Source: Paenibacillus sp. FSL K6-1330 (GTDB lineage: Bacteria > Bacillota > Bacilli > Paenibacillales > Paenibacillaceae). Taken from it: a stretch of 64,000 bases of DNA. Every line of letters begins with the position of its first letter. Positions within the stretch are counted from its first letter, which is position 1. Positions 9,669 to 18,977 of this stretch are shown here, piece after piece. The notes below the pieces were generated by a model. The model was not told where the DNA came from, did no database searches, and saw only the letters and a list, made by a program, of their open reading frames with translations. Where the stretch lies: contig NZ_CP150269.1 in assembly GCF_037976825.1 (NCBI RefSeq), forward strand, positions 6,151,501 through 6,215,500. The letters run 5' to 3'. The position numbers and the translations under genes are program-made.

Positions 9669-10829
9669 ATGAAACGCTTGGCAAAATCAGCTCTGTTCAT
9701 CCTGTTGTTATTGGTCATGTTGACTGCATGCAGTTCAGGGAAAGACGCAGCCGAAACTTCGTCCCCCCCTTCAACCCCGGAAAATGAAGCGGCAAAAAAC
9801 ACCGCCTCTGACAATAAGGAAAAGAATGAAGAACCTAACAAGACTCAATCATTTAAAGGGGAGAATTTTTCCTTTTCCTACCCTTCGACTTGGAAGGATG
9901 CAGAGCTTAACATCCCTCAAGTCATTGCGGCATTCGTAAATCCTAACCCCCAAGGAGCTTTTGTTGATAATTTAAATGTCGTTATCGAGGAATCGTCAGC
10001 TACTCCAGAGGAAGCAGCTAACGCTGCCGTTCAAGGTTTAACCAATGGAGATGGGGGACCATTAATCCAAGATTTCAAAAAACTGAACTACATCGACATT
10101 CCCAAGAAGGCAGCGGGGATTCTGGAATCTGAATACACTCATGGAGAGTCAAATGTCCAAGTGATATTGACCCAATATTTTGCCTCAAACGGCAATGAGC
10201 TTTACACGCTCTCCATTTCCTATTCCAAGACAGCCTACGATAATGGAGGAAAAGCGAGTGTCCAAAACATAATGGACTCGTTCGAAATCGTTAAAGTTAG
10301 TAATCAGGTGGAAGATGCGAATGCTAACGCTGGCAGTAATGTCGAAGGATTAACGGAAGAAAACCTTTTCGCTGAAATCATGGCTTATGTTATCCCAATT
10401 GAAATTGAAGACGGAGCTCTAGACGAGGTCACCTATAACTATTTTGTTCAGCATTATGAGTTGTTTCCAGCGCTTACACCTAAAGCTCAAAAGAAAGCGA
10501 AGGCAGAAGTCGATCCAAATATTACGTCCCGCCACCTCAACAAAAATCTGAGTCCCTATTTGGATCAGATGATCGAGGTAAGTGGATACGTTGTTGATAT
10601 CATTGAAGATGAAGTCGAAGAGGGTATTACCCTTGCCGAAATACACATCATAGATGATAACGATAACTCCATTATCGGTTTTTATGCCCACTCTACCGGT
10701 GATATTCTGCAAGACGATTATGTCACGATGCGAGGAGTGCCGGCAACATTTTATTCATTTGAGAATGTAAGTGGCGGAACCACGAATTCTGTTCTTATCG
10801 GTGTGTCCACGCTTGAGAAGACGGAATAG
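9669..10829 (+). CDS. Lipoprotein with PsbP/DcrB-like and OB-like regions
   Basis: 386 residues. A lipoprotein signal peptide ends in the lipobox LTAC (Cys21). A low-complexity Ser/Glu/Asn linker (22-60) leads to a region starting NFSFSYPSTWKD (about 64-200) that has the look of the PsbP/DcrB/MOG1 fold common in Firmicute lipoproteins. The last third (about 280-380) reads as small alternating strands around MIEVSGYVVDI and ADDNDNSIIGFYAH-type text, like the tRNA_anti-type OB folds of surface lipoproteins. The ribosome binding site (GAGAAGAAG) is only moderate. Function unknown; likely membrane-anchored outside the cell. Confidence 0.85.
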   Translation: MKRLAKSALFILLLLVMLTACSSGKDAAETSSPPSTPENEAAKNTASDNKEKNEEPNKTQSFKGENFSFSYPSTWKDAELNIPQVIAAFVNPNPQGAFVDNLNVVIEESSATPEEAANAAVQGLTNGDGGPLIQDFKKLNYIDIPKKAAGILESEYTHGESNVQVILTQYFASNGNELYTLSISYSKTAYDNGGKASVQNIMDSFEIVKVSNQVEDANANAGSNVEGLTEENLFAEIMAYVIPIEIEDGALDEVTYNYFVQHYELFPALTPKAQKKAKAEVDPNITSRHLNKNLSPYLDQMIEVSGYVVDIIEDEVEEGITLAEIHIIDDNDNSIIGFYAHSTGDILQDDYVTMRGVPATFYSFENVSGGTTNSVLIGVSTLEKTE

Positions 10830-10863
10830 TTTGTTAAGAATAGATGCTCTATTATCTTATCCT

Positions 10864-10889
10864 AAGCCCATTTTTGGGCTTTTCTTTTT
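10864..10889 (+). terminator. Terminator after the lipoprotein gene
   Basis: AAGCCCA-TTTT-TGGGCTT followed by TTCTTTTT, 35 nt past the stop at 10829. Confidence 0.9.
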
Positions 10890-10988
10890 GTATGAGGCCC
10901 CTCGAAGACATAATTCTTATCAATCTTTGCCATGCATTCGGGTTGGTTACTTTTTTCTAACCTATTTGAACGAGTTGCATAAAGCTCT

Positions 10989-11570
10989 CTACTGCAGATA
11001 TTGAGAGGTTTTCAATTCCGAAAAAATATTTTGTTTGTTTTCGCTTTCATCATACACATCATCTGGATCAGTCCCATCCAAATTGAATTTACCAGCTTGC
11101 AAATTAATTACGCTATATTGTCCATAAGTATTTTTTTTCATAAATATGATATAACTGCTGCCGCTCTTCATTTCAGTATAATCCCCAATTGCTAATTTTT
11201 CTTTACCTGATAGCGTTTGCTTCAGAGCAATGGGTTCTATTACTTTCAGGTTACTCGCGTCTTCCTCAGAGCCTTTCAAAACCTTTTCAACCTCAATCTC
11301 GGTTAACGTATAAAAATCCACAGGTATATCATTCTCAAGTGTTCTAATCGTCATTTCACGATCTTCAAAGTCCTTAATGGGCCTTCCGATAACAATCAAC
11401 TGGGCATCAGAAAATAGTGCTTCTCCCGTTGAGTACCCCTTATAATCTGGGTGAGTTCTTACATCGCGAACAGAATTATAAATGGCAAAATAATAATAAC
11501 AAGCTGCTGCAAGGATAATAACCAAAGCCAGTGAAAGAATTATGCTTTTCTTTTTTAGCAACATCTTCAT
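10989..11570 (-). CDS. Hypothetical membrane-anchored/secreted protein
   Basis: 193 residues, ATG eight bases after AGGAGG. One hydrophobic segment at residues 9-30 (IILSLALVIILAAACYYYFA) follows a lysine-rich start, so it is anchored in or exported across the membrane. The rest is a soluble domain with GEALFSDAQLIVIGRP near residue 50 and YTLTEIEVEKVLKG near 90. I do not recognise the family with certainty. The gene has no same-strand partner. Confidence 0.78.
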   Translation of the reverse strand: MKMLLKKKSIILSLALVIILAAACYYYFAIYNSVRDVRTHPDYKGYSTGEALFSDAQLIVIGRPIKDFEDREMTIRTLENDIPVDFYTLTEIEVEKVLKGSEEDASNLKVIEPIALKQTLSGKEKLAIGDYTEMKSGSSYIIFMKKNTYGQYSVINLQAGKFNLDGTDPDDVYDESENKQNIFSELKTSQYLQ

Positions 11571-12113
11571 TTCATAATCCTCCTATTTTTTAATTTCCCC
11601 ATTTGTACTTTAATTCACCTTTATCATAGGTTGAAGGAGAAGTAATATTACGATTTTTAAATGTGTCGGTTCCCGCTGAGCAACAGAATAGTCATAATAG
11701 GCATTAAAAATACCAGTTGTTCTCTTGTAACTAAACACGGTTGCATTAGCATTAGGCCCTAATAAGGTAACTGTTTCATTCTTTTGATTCAAAATGTAAA
11801 AAAGTGCGCCGATTGAGTATCGGCACACGCTCTCTCGTAAGCAAATTCTTACGGTAATGTATGTAACTGAGTTATAAGTAAAATATTCCTGTTTACTTTT
11901 TTACTGTTTTTTTGCTTGTTACATAACCTATAAAAGAACCAGTCAAACTGACAGCATACATTACACAAAATGTATCCAAATGCTTCGTATGAAACCGAGG
12001 GTAAGAAGTATCTTAGCAAGCAGGTCCTAAGATGATTATTCCTACCGGTATTGAAAGAAGTATGGAATCAGTGAGATACATTACAAAAACACTGCAAAAT
12101 CGTCAAGCGGAAT
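11571..12113. other. Intergenic stretch with one terminator, no gene supported
   Basis: 543 bases. It holds the terminator at 11798-11828 and A/T-rich sequence. A weak 72-codon frame (11610-11828, minus) begins inside the terminator stem and is not supported. Confidence 0.6.
11798..11828 (-). terminator. Minus-strand terminator
   Basis: Read on the minus strand, GTGTGCCGAT-ACTCA-ATCGGCGCAC is followed by six T residues. It lies 286 nt beyond the stop of the propeller-type gene ending at 12114 and is the first strong terminator after it. Confidence 0.8.
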
Positions 12114-13916
12114 TCACTTTAAGGTGTCTGACTGCACACTCTCATTCGGAATGGATGAACGGACCACCAGCACGTTGGCCGAAATGATGCTTCCCTTATA
12201 CTGGGCATAGATCTGGGTTTTTCCCGGCTTATGTCCGATCAGGTTTCCTTCCTTATCCACCTCGGCTATATCCGGATGATCACTGATGAATGTTGTTTGC
12301 CTTGTGATGTCGATTTCGTTTGGGTTAATATAGTTACGCAATATGACCTTCAAGTCGAGCATCGTGCCTTCCGCAAGCGAATACTCGTCAGAATCCAGCT
12401 TGATATAGCCAGAGACAGGTTCGAATTCGTCCGAGTCTTCCGGGAACACGGTAATGCTCAATCTGGCTGTGAAACCTTCGTAAGCTGCTTCGACATAGCT
12501 GTTCCCCGGCTCGTGCCCTGTAATCCGGCCCAATGCGTCGATTTCCACGATGGCGCTGTCCGCCGATACATAATCCGCGGCGCTGGACAAATCGCTGTTT
12601 GTACCGTCGGAATAAACCGCTTGAAGCACGGTAAAGACGCTTGTACCTGCTTTCAATTTCTTTTCCTTTTCCGTAAACGAGATGCCCGTCAGCGTACGTT
12701 CGACTGGCCTGTCCGCTGAAGGCGACAGCTTCATAAGCTGGAACTTCTTCACGTCCCCCCGTACAACGGTTCCCGGAAAAATAAATCCGCCGTCAGGTGT
12801 TACCGCTGCACTTCCACCGAGGTAGATGGGAGGGCCCTTAAACAATTCCCTGCTAATAAACTGGCCGTTCCCATCGACGCTCAGCACATCGTATTGCCTT
12901 TTGTAATCCAGACTGTTGTTAGAAATATGTTCTCCCAGCATGGCGTAGCCGTCTTTTGTGTGGACAAGACGTTTAAAAAATTCGGAATTCATCCCGTCGC
13001 GATACGTTTTTTCCCATTGTACCTGTCCGTTCAGGTCCAACTTGGTAAGTGCATTCACACGATTGCGGTCGATACGTTTTTCACTGCCAATGACATAACC
13101 CCCATCTTCCGAAGCAGTGATGGAAAATGCAGTCCAGCGGCTATCTGGGTCCTTGAATTGTTTCGACCAGACTTCTTTGCCTTGATCATCAATTTTGACC
13201 ATCAGCATCGCATCCAGGTCTCCCGTTTCATATTCTGCCCGGCCTACGCCGCCAACGGCAATGTACCCTCCATCATTTGCCGGAATAAGGTCGTTAAACT
13301 CTACGCTGTCTGTATAATTGTATTTGTTATACCACAACGTCTCACCGTTTATATCGATCTTTAAAATATAGGCTTTTTCATAGGCAACCCAGCCTACGGA
13401 CCCACTCCCGGCTATAAAAAAATCGCCGTCCTCCGTTTCGACAATTGCAGTCGGGGTACTATGAATTGTATCATCCTGTACCTTCTCCCATAATACATTG
13501 CCCGATGAATCCAGTCTGATTATATACAGCTGACCAACAATCGGTACGTCTTCTGAATTCGTGTTACCGGCTACGAGATATCCGCCGTCCTTCGTCTCAA
13601 TGACCCGGTATGCCATACTATTCGTAGTAGGATACATAGGCTTCTGTTCCCATTCAACCTGGCCCTCTGCATCAAGCTTTAAAATGTAAGCCTTTTGATA
13701 CTTTCCAGCCTCGAAGATACCTCCAACGGCTATATAGCCGCCATCAGAAGTCGGGATCACATCATTCCCTGCGGAGTTACTCCCGTAATCCCTGGACCAT
13801 TCGACAGTTGACTGCGCCGTATCGGTAGCCGCGTGGCTTAATCCGGGCATTAATCCGAACATCAGCAGCAATCCGGCAAAACACGCCATCAATAATCGTG
13901 AATATTTTCTAAACAC
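12114..13916 (-). CDS. Secreted beta-propeller-like protein with two Ig-like (Big-type) domains
   Basis: 600 residues from the GTG at 13916, placed by GGAGGT seven bases upstream; it then begins with a normal signal peptide (FRKYSRLLMACF... ending near LSHAA). An ATG further upstream would bury that signal. Residues about 40-390 carry seven repeats of roughly 50-60 residues, each with a DGGYIAVGG-like core (variants DGGYLVAGN, DGDFFIAGS, DGGYVIGS, DGGFIFPG), as in seven-bladed propellers. Residues about 405-490 and 500-590 are two bacterial Ig-like domains with GHEPGNSYV and GHKPGKTQI. No cell-wall anchor; likely secreted. Ligand unknown. Confidence 0.85.
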   Translation of the reverse strand: MFRKYSRLLMACFAGLLLMFGLMPGLSHAATDTAQSTVEWSRDYGSNSAGNDVIPTSDGGYIAVGGIFEAGKYQKAYILKLDAEGQVEWEQKPMYPTTNSMAYRVIETKDGGYLVAGNTNSEDVPIVGQLYIIRLDSSGNVLWEKVQDDTIHSTPTAIVETEDGDFFIAGSGSVGWVAYEKAYILKIDINGETLWYNKYNYTDSVEFNDLIPANDGGYIAVGGVGRAEYETGDLDAMLMVKIDDQGKEVWSKQFKDPDSRWTAFSITASEDGGYVIGSEKRIDRNRVNALTKLDLNGQVQWEKTYRDGMNSEFFKRLVHTKDGYAMLGEHISNNSLDYKRQYDVLSVDGNGQFISRELFKGPPIYLGGSAAVTPDGGFIFPGTVVRGDVKKFQLMKLSPSADRPVERTLTGISFTEKEKKLKAGTSVFTVLQAVYSDGTNSDLSSAADYVSADSAIVEIDALGRITGHEPGNSYVEAAYEGFTARLSITVFPEDSDEFEPVSGYIKLDSDEYSLAEGTMLDLKVILRNYINPNEIDITRQTTFISDHPDIAEVDKEGNLIGHKPGKTQIYAQYKGSIISANVLVVRSSIPNESVQSDTLK

Positions 13917-14116
13917 AATCCTACCTCCATTAGCAAATGATATTTGTGAGATTGTCAATTTCTTCAATTCCTTTTCATTATTCATTGGATTCCCTGGAAT
14001 TGATATCCAACAAATCTCATAATTTTCTGATGCAATGGAACTGGTTTCCAATTCGCTTTGACATTTAAGCCAAGTCGATATGAGCAATGCGCACCTTGAC
14101 GATCACCATACTAAAA

Positions 14117-14153
14117 GAACCCCGTTAGCCTTAGCCAACAGAGTTCTTTGCCG
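14117..14153 (-). promoter_or_regulatory. Hairpin element of the CATCGGTAAG leader family
   Basis: On the minus strand CATCGGCAAAG precedes an imperfect stem AAGAACTCTGTTGGC-TAAG-GCTAACGGGGTTCTT and TTTTAG. It lies about 200 nt upstream of the GTG at 13916. The same arrangement recurs at 21105-21145 and 21987-22030. Confidence 0.5.
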
Positions 14154-14286
14154 ATGCGATCATATTACTTATATTGCGATAACTTGATCACAATCGTGGG
14201 CAAATTGTTAGTTTAACTGCTATAAATTTTTACCCAGATTTTGCCGTAATAAGTGTTATACTTGACAAAAAAAGGAGTTGTATCAC

Positions 14287-15012
14287 TTGAAGAAATCGTT
14301 TGTTAAAACTATGACCACTCTAGCACTTGGCATGATGATTGGATCGGCAACAATTGCAGCTGCAGCACCCGGTACAATTCAAGCTGTTTTATCAAAATTC
14401 ACGATTATCGTAGATGGGCAAAAGCAAAATCTCAAATCTGATCCAATTATATACAAAGGTACAACCTACCTTCCGGTTCGGGAGGTTGCTGAAATGTTAA
14501 ACGCTGAGTTATCTTCTTTCGATAACAAGGCTAAGAGAATAGAATTGAAGACTGGATCACAAACACCAACAAATCCCCAAGTAAATTCCAATCAAACCAA
14601 TGCACCACAGACACCACTAACACTCAAACTTAATGAAACCGCTACTCGAGGTGATATGACACTAAAAGTTAACAGTGTAAGCTATACAAACTTCATCCCA
14701 TCTGGACCTGGATCGACATCTGGTATGATTGCTGATAAAGGAAACAAGTTCGCTGTTATTGAATTTGAAGCAACGCTAAACGAAGAGCCGACAAACCAAT
14801 TTGCATGGAGTGCTTTAGATTTTTTTGATAGCGCTACTATTGGTGGCAAGAAGATCAGTTCAGCTACTTCTTATGACCATACCAATCTACTAAAAGGTGA
14901 GACAAAAACTATTCAAGTTACGCTCAACCTTCCAGAAAATATGGATATTAGTTCTATCACCTTTAGAGATCCAAGTAAAAATTCGATTTTCGGAACGATC
15001 CATCTTAAATAA
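14287..15012 (+). CDS. Secreted protein: copper-amine-oxidase-N-like domain plus DUF4352-like domain
   Basis: 241 residues from TTG at 14287 (AAAGGAG nine bases upstream; the in-frame TTG at 14278 abuts that site). Signal peptide to about residue 27 (ending IAAAAPG). Residues about 30-88 are the stalk-type domain common in Paenibacillus surface proteins (FTIIVDGQ ... YKGTTYLPVREVAEML). After a Pro/Gln/Asn linker, residues about 110-241 resemble DUF4352 (TRGDMTLKVNSVSYTN ... FAVIEFEATL). Likely extracytoplasmic; role unknown. Confidence 0.87.
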   Translation: MKKSFVKTMTTLALGMMIGSATIAAAAPGTIQAVLSKFTIIVDGQKQNLKSDPIIYKGTTYLPVREVAEMLNAELSSFDNKAKRIELKTGSQTPTNPQVNSNQTNAPQTPLTLKLNETATRGDMTLKVNSVSYTNFIPSGPGSTSGMIADKGNKFAVIEFEATLNEEPTNQFAWSALDFFDSATIGGKKISSATSYDHTNLLKGETKTIQVTLNLPENMDISSITFRDPSKNSIFGTIHLK

Positions 15013-15094
15013 ACGATGCCAATGGCGGCTCCCCGGATACCGATATTCGGGCCGCCCACGCCAGAAACGCGACCTTCTGTGCTTCAATTTATAG

Positions 15095-15122
15095 AAAAGA
15101 GACCCCTCAGGGTCTCTTTTTC
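15095..15122 (+). terminator. Terminator
   Basis: AAAAGAGACCC-CTCA-GGGTCTCTTTT, perfect 11-bp stem, T run after; serves the gene ending at 15012. Confidence 0.9.
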
Positions 15123-15221
15123 ATTTATTAAACTTGCGAATAAACTGAACCGCCTTGGAAATATCATGTTCCGGATTTGATAACCGGTACTTTCAGGACA
15201 GTTTACTTGTAAAGTCAATGG

Positions 15222-16364
15222 TCAAGTTAACGAAATCTTACCTTTGAACAGCTGATGCAAAACCATCGTGGTTACGCCGATTACATAATTTCTTTTGCCT
15301 AAACTCGCAGGGGAAACCCAATTCGAGTCATATAAACCATCCACCGCAAATTTGGCTAGATGATCGTGAATCTTCTGAATGCATTTCGGTGATGTCATGA
15401 ACCACCCGTCCAAAATGGTCTTTTGCGGGCCAAACAGATTCATCATGACCGCAACCGCCCTGCTCAAAAACAGCAGGCTTCGATTCATCATCGTCTCGAT
15501 CCAAATTTCCCCGCGTTCATACGCTTGTACAACTTCTTCAATGGTTTGAGGTACAGGGCAGCCAAACTTGGCTGCCCTTTTCCGCGCCTGCTCCAGCACA
15601 TAGGTACTGTTAAACCAATTATCATGCAGCAGGGCGACCTCTCCTGCTCTTCCTTTGTACCCAGAATAGACCTGGCCATTCACGATAAACCGGGCTCCGA
15701 CACCTTCATATATCCATACATATAACACGTTCTTAACGCTAGGACTCGTCTCCAGATAATATTCCGCAAATGCAGCGGCATTGGTGTCGTTCATGACGTA
15801 AATAGGCAGATTATAATAACGGGACTGAAGCAGCCTGATGATCTCAAAATCCTTTAGATTCAGATAACGTGCGTACGATATTGTCCCGCTACCCTCGTCA
15901 ACAATACCCGGAGAAGCAATGCCGATTCCTTTGATTTGGGAGAAGTCACTGATTCCCGCAATTCGGACAATCTCGCTGATACAGTGAAATATCGCCTGCA
16001 GAACCTGGTCATTTCCTTTTACGGCCGGAACTGTAAGTTCAGCGACGATTTCACTGTGGAAATTGGATAGCGTGCAGTAAAAGGTGTTGTTTCCCAAACC
16101 GACCGAAATGACAAACCCTTTATCTTTGCTAATCTCCAGCGATATGGCCTTGCGCCCCGCACCAACCGATGACTTTTCGCCCGATTCGACAATGAATCCT
16201 TCGGCAATCAGCTCATCCACCAGAGAGGACACGGTCGTAGCGCTCAGTTGCGTAACCTTTGCCATATCCGCACGCGACATCGCTTTTTCCCTATGAAGCA
16301 AGCTTAAGATGGTCGCTCGGTTGATTTCTTTCATTAGATATACGTTACCTCTAATATGTTTCAT
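15222..16364 (-). CDS. ROK-family transcriptional regulator (NagC/XylR type)
   Basis: 380 residues, ATG seven bases after AAAGG. Winged helix-turn-helix at residues 14-75 (SRADMAKVTQLSATTVSSLV), then an actin-like ROK fold with GIGIASPGIVDE and a MNDTNAAAFAEY motif. The cysteine zinc cluster of sugar-kinase ROK members is absent where GEVALLHDN occurs, so it is probably a sugar-sensing regulator rather than a kinase. It lies immediately downstream (71 bp) of a sugar ABC importer operon on the same strand, so it likely controls it. Confidence 0.9.
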   Translation of the reverse strand: MKHIRGNVYLMKEINRATILSLLHREKAMSRADMAKVTQLSATTVSSLVDELIAEGFIVESGEKSSVGAGRKAISLEISKDKGFVISVGLGNNTFYCTLSNFHSEIVAELTVPAVKGNDQVLQAIFHCISEIVRIAGISDFSQIKGIGIASPGIVDEGSGTISYARYLNLKDFEIIRLLQSRYYNLPIYVMNDTNAAAFAEYYLETSPSVKNVLYVWIYEGVGARFIVNGQVYSGYKGRAGEVALLHDNWFNSTYVLEQARKRAAKFGCPVPQTIEEVVQAYERGEIWIETMMNRSLLFLSRAVAVMMNLFGPQKTILDGWFMTSPKCIQKIHDHLAKFAVDGLYDSNWVSPASLGKRNYVIGVTTMVLHQLFKGKISLT

Positions 16365-16435
16365 GTATGTACCTTTCTCCAGGGTAATGTGTTCTCTAGA
16401 AAAAGAAACCCCCTAGTTTCCATTGTTCTTATCCA

Positions 16436-18019
16436 TTACTTCATTAATTCTTTATTCGCCTCATACGCTTTGTTTTGGATCGCTTCCAATTCATCAAAAC
16501 GCATGGATCTCACTTTCTCAACGAATGCATCAAATTGGGATAACGGCTCCTGCCCGATAATAAACTTGCTGATCATCTCATTCACATAGGTATCGATCTG
16601 CGTTTTGATCTCCGTGCTCGTCTCAAAATCATCTTCAGTATACTTCAAGGCAGGCACCGGATCCCGGAAATAGTTTTGTTCGACGTAATAGAACAGTTGC
16701 TTGGCCGCATCCTCGCTTACCGCAGCCGCTTTCTCATAACGTGCATCTTGACGGAAACCGATCCATGGTTGCGCTCCGATTCTACTTAATGCCTTCGCGG
16801 CCCCGTCCGGATTTTTCATAATCTTGTCGGTATATTTGAGCGTTCCATCGGCTTCCTTCGTATATGTGTCGCCCTCAACCCCGAAGTTGAATAGCAGTTG
16901 ACCTTCGTCACTGTAAGCATACTCGAAAATTTCCATCGTTTTATCGACGTGCTCGTTCTGGCCGCTGATGGCCCAAGCAACAGGCACCACGATTTGTTGC
17001 TGCCTGCTCGTAAGCGGTTTGTCGCCTTTGTTCATGACTGGAGGTGGCGTAACCTGAAAATTAAATCCTTTAATATTCTCAACCTCAGGTCTTGCATTGA
17101 AACTTGCCACATATCCAACCCAATGATTGGTTGCACCGACTTTATCATTGAAAACCATCGAAGTATAGTCTTTATCTTGTCTGGACAGGATCTCTTGATC
17201 AAACAATCCTTCACTGTACCATTGGTTCATCGTAGTTAGAAATTCCTTGGCGCGCGGATCGATTGGCGTGTAGATCATCTTGCCGTTCTCCTCCATCCAG
17301 CGGCCATCCTCGTTCAGGTCAATGCCCCAAGCATCGGCAAAGTTCAAATAAAAAGTGCCGGCAGTAGAAAACGGTACTTCATCCTTCGGATCTCCGTTTC
17401 CGTTGGCATCCTTCTCTTTGAACGCTTTCAAAGTATTATACCAATCATCCATCGTTTCCGGTACTGGCAGGTTCAAGCGATCCAACCAGTCTTGACGAAT
17501 CAAGGGGCCTTCGGATGTACGAACCGCAGACAACATCGGAACTCCGTAAATATTGCCATCTGCATTAACAATCTGGGATTTGGCAATTTTGTCGTCTACT
17601 AAATATTTTTGCAGATTGGGCTTATCTTTAATCAGATCGTTCAGCGGGATGAACACGCCCTGTGGACCGTACTTGTTAAAGTTGCTAGGTGCATCCGCGA
17701 CGATATCCGGATACTCATTGGAAGAAATCATAAGCGGAAATTTGTCACGCATCGTTTTGGCATCACCTGTAATAAAGTCAAATTCCACGTTGAATTTTTT
17801 GCCGATTTCCTTCCATACCAGTGTTTCGTTGGTGTACATTTCATCCGTTGCCCGGCTCGCAATAAAGATCGATAATTTCACCGGTTCATCACCGCTCGTA
17901 TTATCTGACGGCGACGATTCTCCCTTTGACGCTCCGCCTCCGCATGCCGATGTCAGAAGAGCCATAATGATTACAATGACCAATAAGGATATCCCATTCT
18001 TTCTCCATTGTCTGTTCAT
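16436..18019 (-). CDS. Sugar ABC transporter, substrate-binding lipoprotein
   Basis: 527 residues from the ATG at 18019, six to seven bases after GGAGGTC (an upstream GTG overlaps that site). Lipobox LTSAC (Cys26) anchors it outside the membrane. Length over 500 and the body sequence (DKFPLMISSNEYPDI, PLIRQDWLDRLNLPVPET near residue 165) mark the LplA/YtcQ-type solute-binding family of oligosaccharide importers. It is third in an operon after two permease genes. The ATPase is missing, as usual for these systems, which borrow a shared MsmX-type ATPase. Confidence 0.93.
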   Translation of the reverse strand: MNRQWRKNGISLLVIVIIMALLTSACGGGASKGESSPSDNTSGDEPVKLSIFIASRATDEMYTNETLVWKEIGKKFNVEFDFITGDAKTMRDKFPLMISSNEYPDIVADAPSNFNKYGPQGVFIPLNDLIKDKPNLQKYLVDDKIAKSQIVNADGNIYGVPMLSAVRTSEGPLIRQDWLDRLNLPVPETMDDWYNTLKAFKEKDANGNGDPKDEVPFSTAGTFYLNFADAWGIDLNEDGRWMEENGKMIYTPIDPRAKEFLTTMNQWYSEGLFDQEILSRQDKDYTSMVFNDKVGATNHWVGYVASFNARPEVENIKGFNFQVTPPPVMNKGDKPLTSRQQQIVVPVAWAISGQNEHVDKTMEIFEYAYSDEGQLLFNFGVEGDTYTKEADGTLKYTDKIMKNPDGAAKALSRIGAQPWIGFRQDARYEKAAAVSEDAAKQLFYYVEQNYFRDPVPALKYTEDDFETSTEIKTQIDTYVNEMISKFIIGQEPLSQFDAFVEKVRSMRFDELEAIQNKAYEANKELMK

Positions 18020-18075
18020 TCTTACGACCTCCACTTTGGATTATTGATTTTAACCACATCTCTATTTCAAATCTA

Positions 18076-18963
18076 CTAACTCTTAACGGCGCCGATCATC
18101 ACCCCTTTCACAAAATACTTTTGCAGAAACGGATAGGCCATAATAATTGGCAGAGCCGTAATCACGATAGCCGCATATTGAATGGTGATCGGCAGAACTC
18201 CGGAACTTTGGACTAGCGCCTTCTCCATTTCCTTATCGAATGAGCTGTCGCGGATTATTCGGACCAATAACACCTGAACCGGCATAAATTGCTCCTTGCT
18301 GAGTAATATCAATTCCCAGAAAAAGGAGTTCCATTTGCCAACCGCATAATACAAGCCGATGGCTGCAAGAACCGGTTTGGACAGAGGTAGCGCCATTTGC
18401 AGGAATATTCTGATATCGCTGGCACCGTCGATTTTGGCCGATTCCTCGATCTCTTTGGGAAGACTCTCAAAATAGGTGCGTACAATGATGATATAGAACG
18501 TAGAAATAGCTGCGTAAAGCAAGATACCCATTCGGGAATTAAGCAAATGAAGATCTCTCATGACCATATAAAAGGGAATCATTCCGCCACCGAACCATAA
18601 TGGAATCGCCAAAAAGATGGCGGCAAAATTGCGCAGCTTCCAATTTTTCCGTGACAGTGGATAGGCCGCCAGCGTCGTCAGCAGTAAGCTAAGAAATGTT
18701 CCCACCACCGTGTAGTAAATCGTATTTCCATAGGCCACGATCATTCCCTTGTAATTCAAAACTGTCTCATAAGCCGACAAATTGATTCCTTTTGGCCAGA
18801 GAAGCACTTCATTTCGCATCACACTGTCCGTATCGCTGATAGAAACGGATAGAATATAAATGAATGGGTAGAGCATCACGATACAAGTGACGATAATAAA
18901 CAGATAGATGAATACAAAATAAATGGCGTCACTGGCGTCCACTCTTTTTTTGGTCTTAAACAT
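18076..18963 (-). CDS. Sugar ABC transporter permease (LplC/YtcP type)
   Basis: 295 residues from the ATG at 18963, five bases after AAGGGGGAG. Six transmembrane segments and the EAA loop (EIEESAKIDGASDIRIFLQM) that contacts the ATPase. It overlaps nothing but follows the partner permease by 14 bp. Together they form the CUT1-type membrane channel for a complex sugar; the substrate cannot be named from sequence. Confidence 0.93.
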   Translation of the reverse strand: MFKTKKRVDASDAIYFVFIYLFIIVTCIVMLYPFIYILSVSISDTDSVMRNEVLLWPKGINLSAYETVLNYKGMIVAYGNTIYYTVVGTFLSLLLTTLAAYPLSRKNWKLRNFAAIFLAIPLWFGGGMIPFYMVMRDLHLLNSRMGILLYAAISTFYIIIVRTYFESLPKEIEESAKIDGASDIRIFLQMALPLSKPVLAAIGLYYAVGKWNSFFWELILLSKEQFMPVQVLLVRIIRDSSFDKEMEKALVQSSGVLPITIQYAAIVITALPIIMAYPFLQKYFVKGVMIGAVKS

Positions 18964-18977
18964 GTTCTCTCCCCCTT

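Noticed and set aside
11610..11828. 72-codon minus-strand frame
   Set aside because: It begins inside a strong terminator stem and has no ribosome binding site or recognisable domain.
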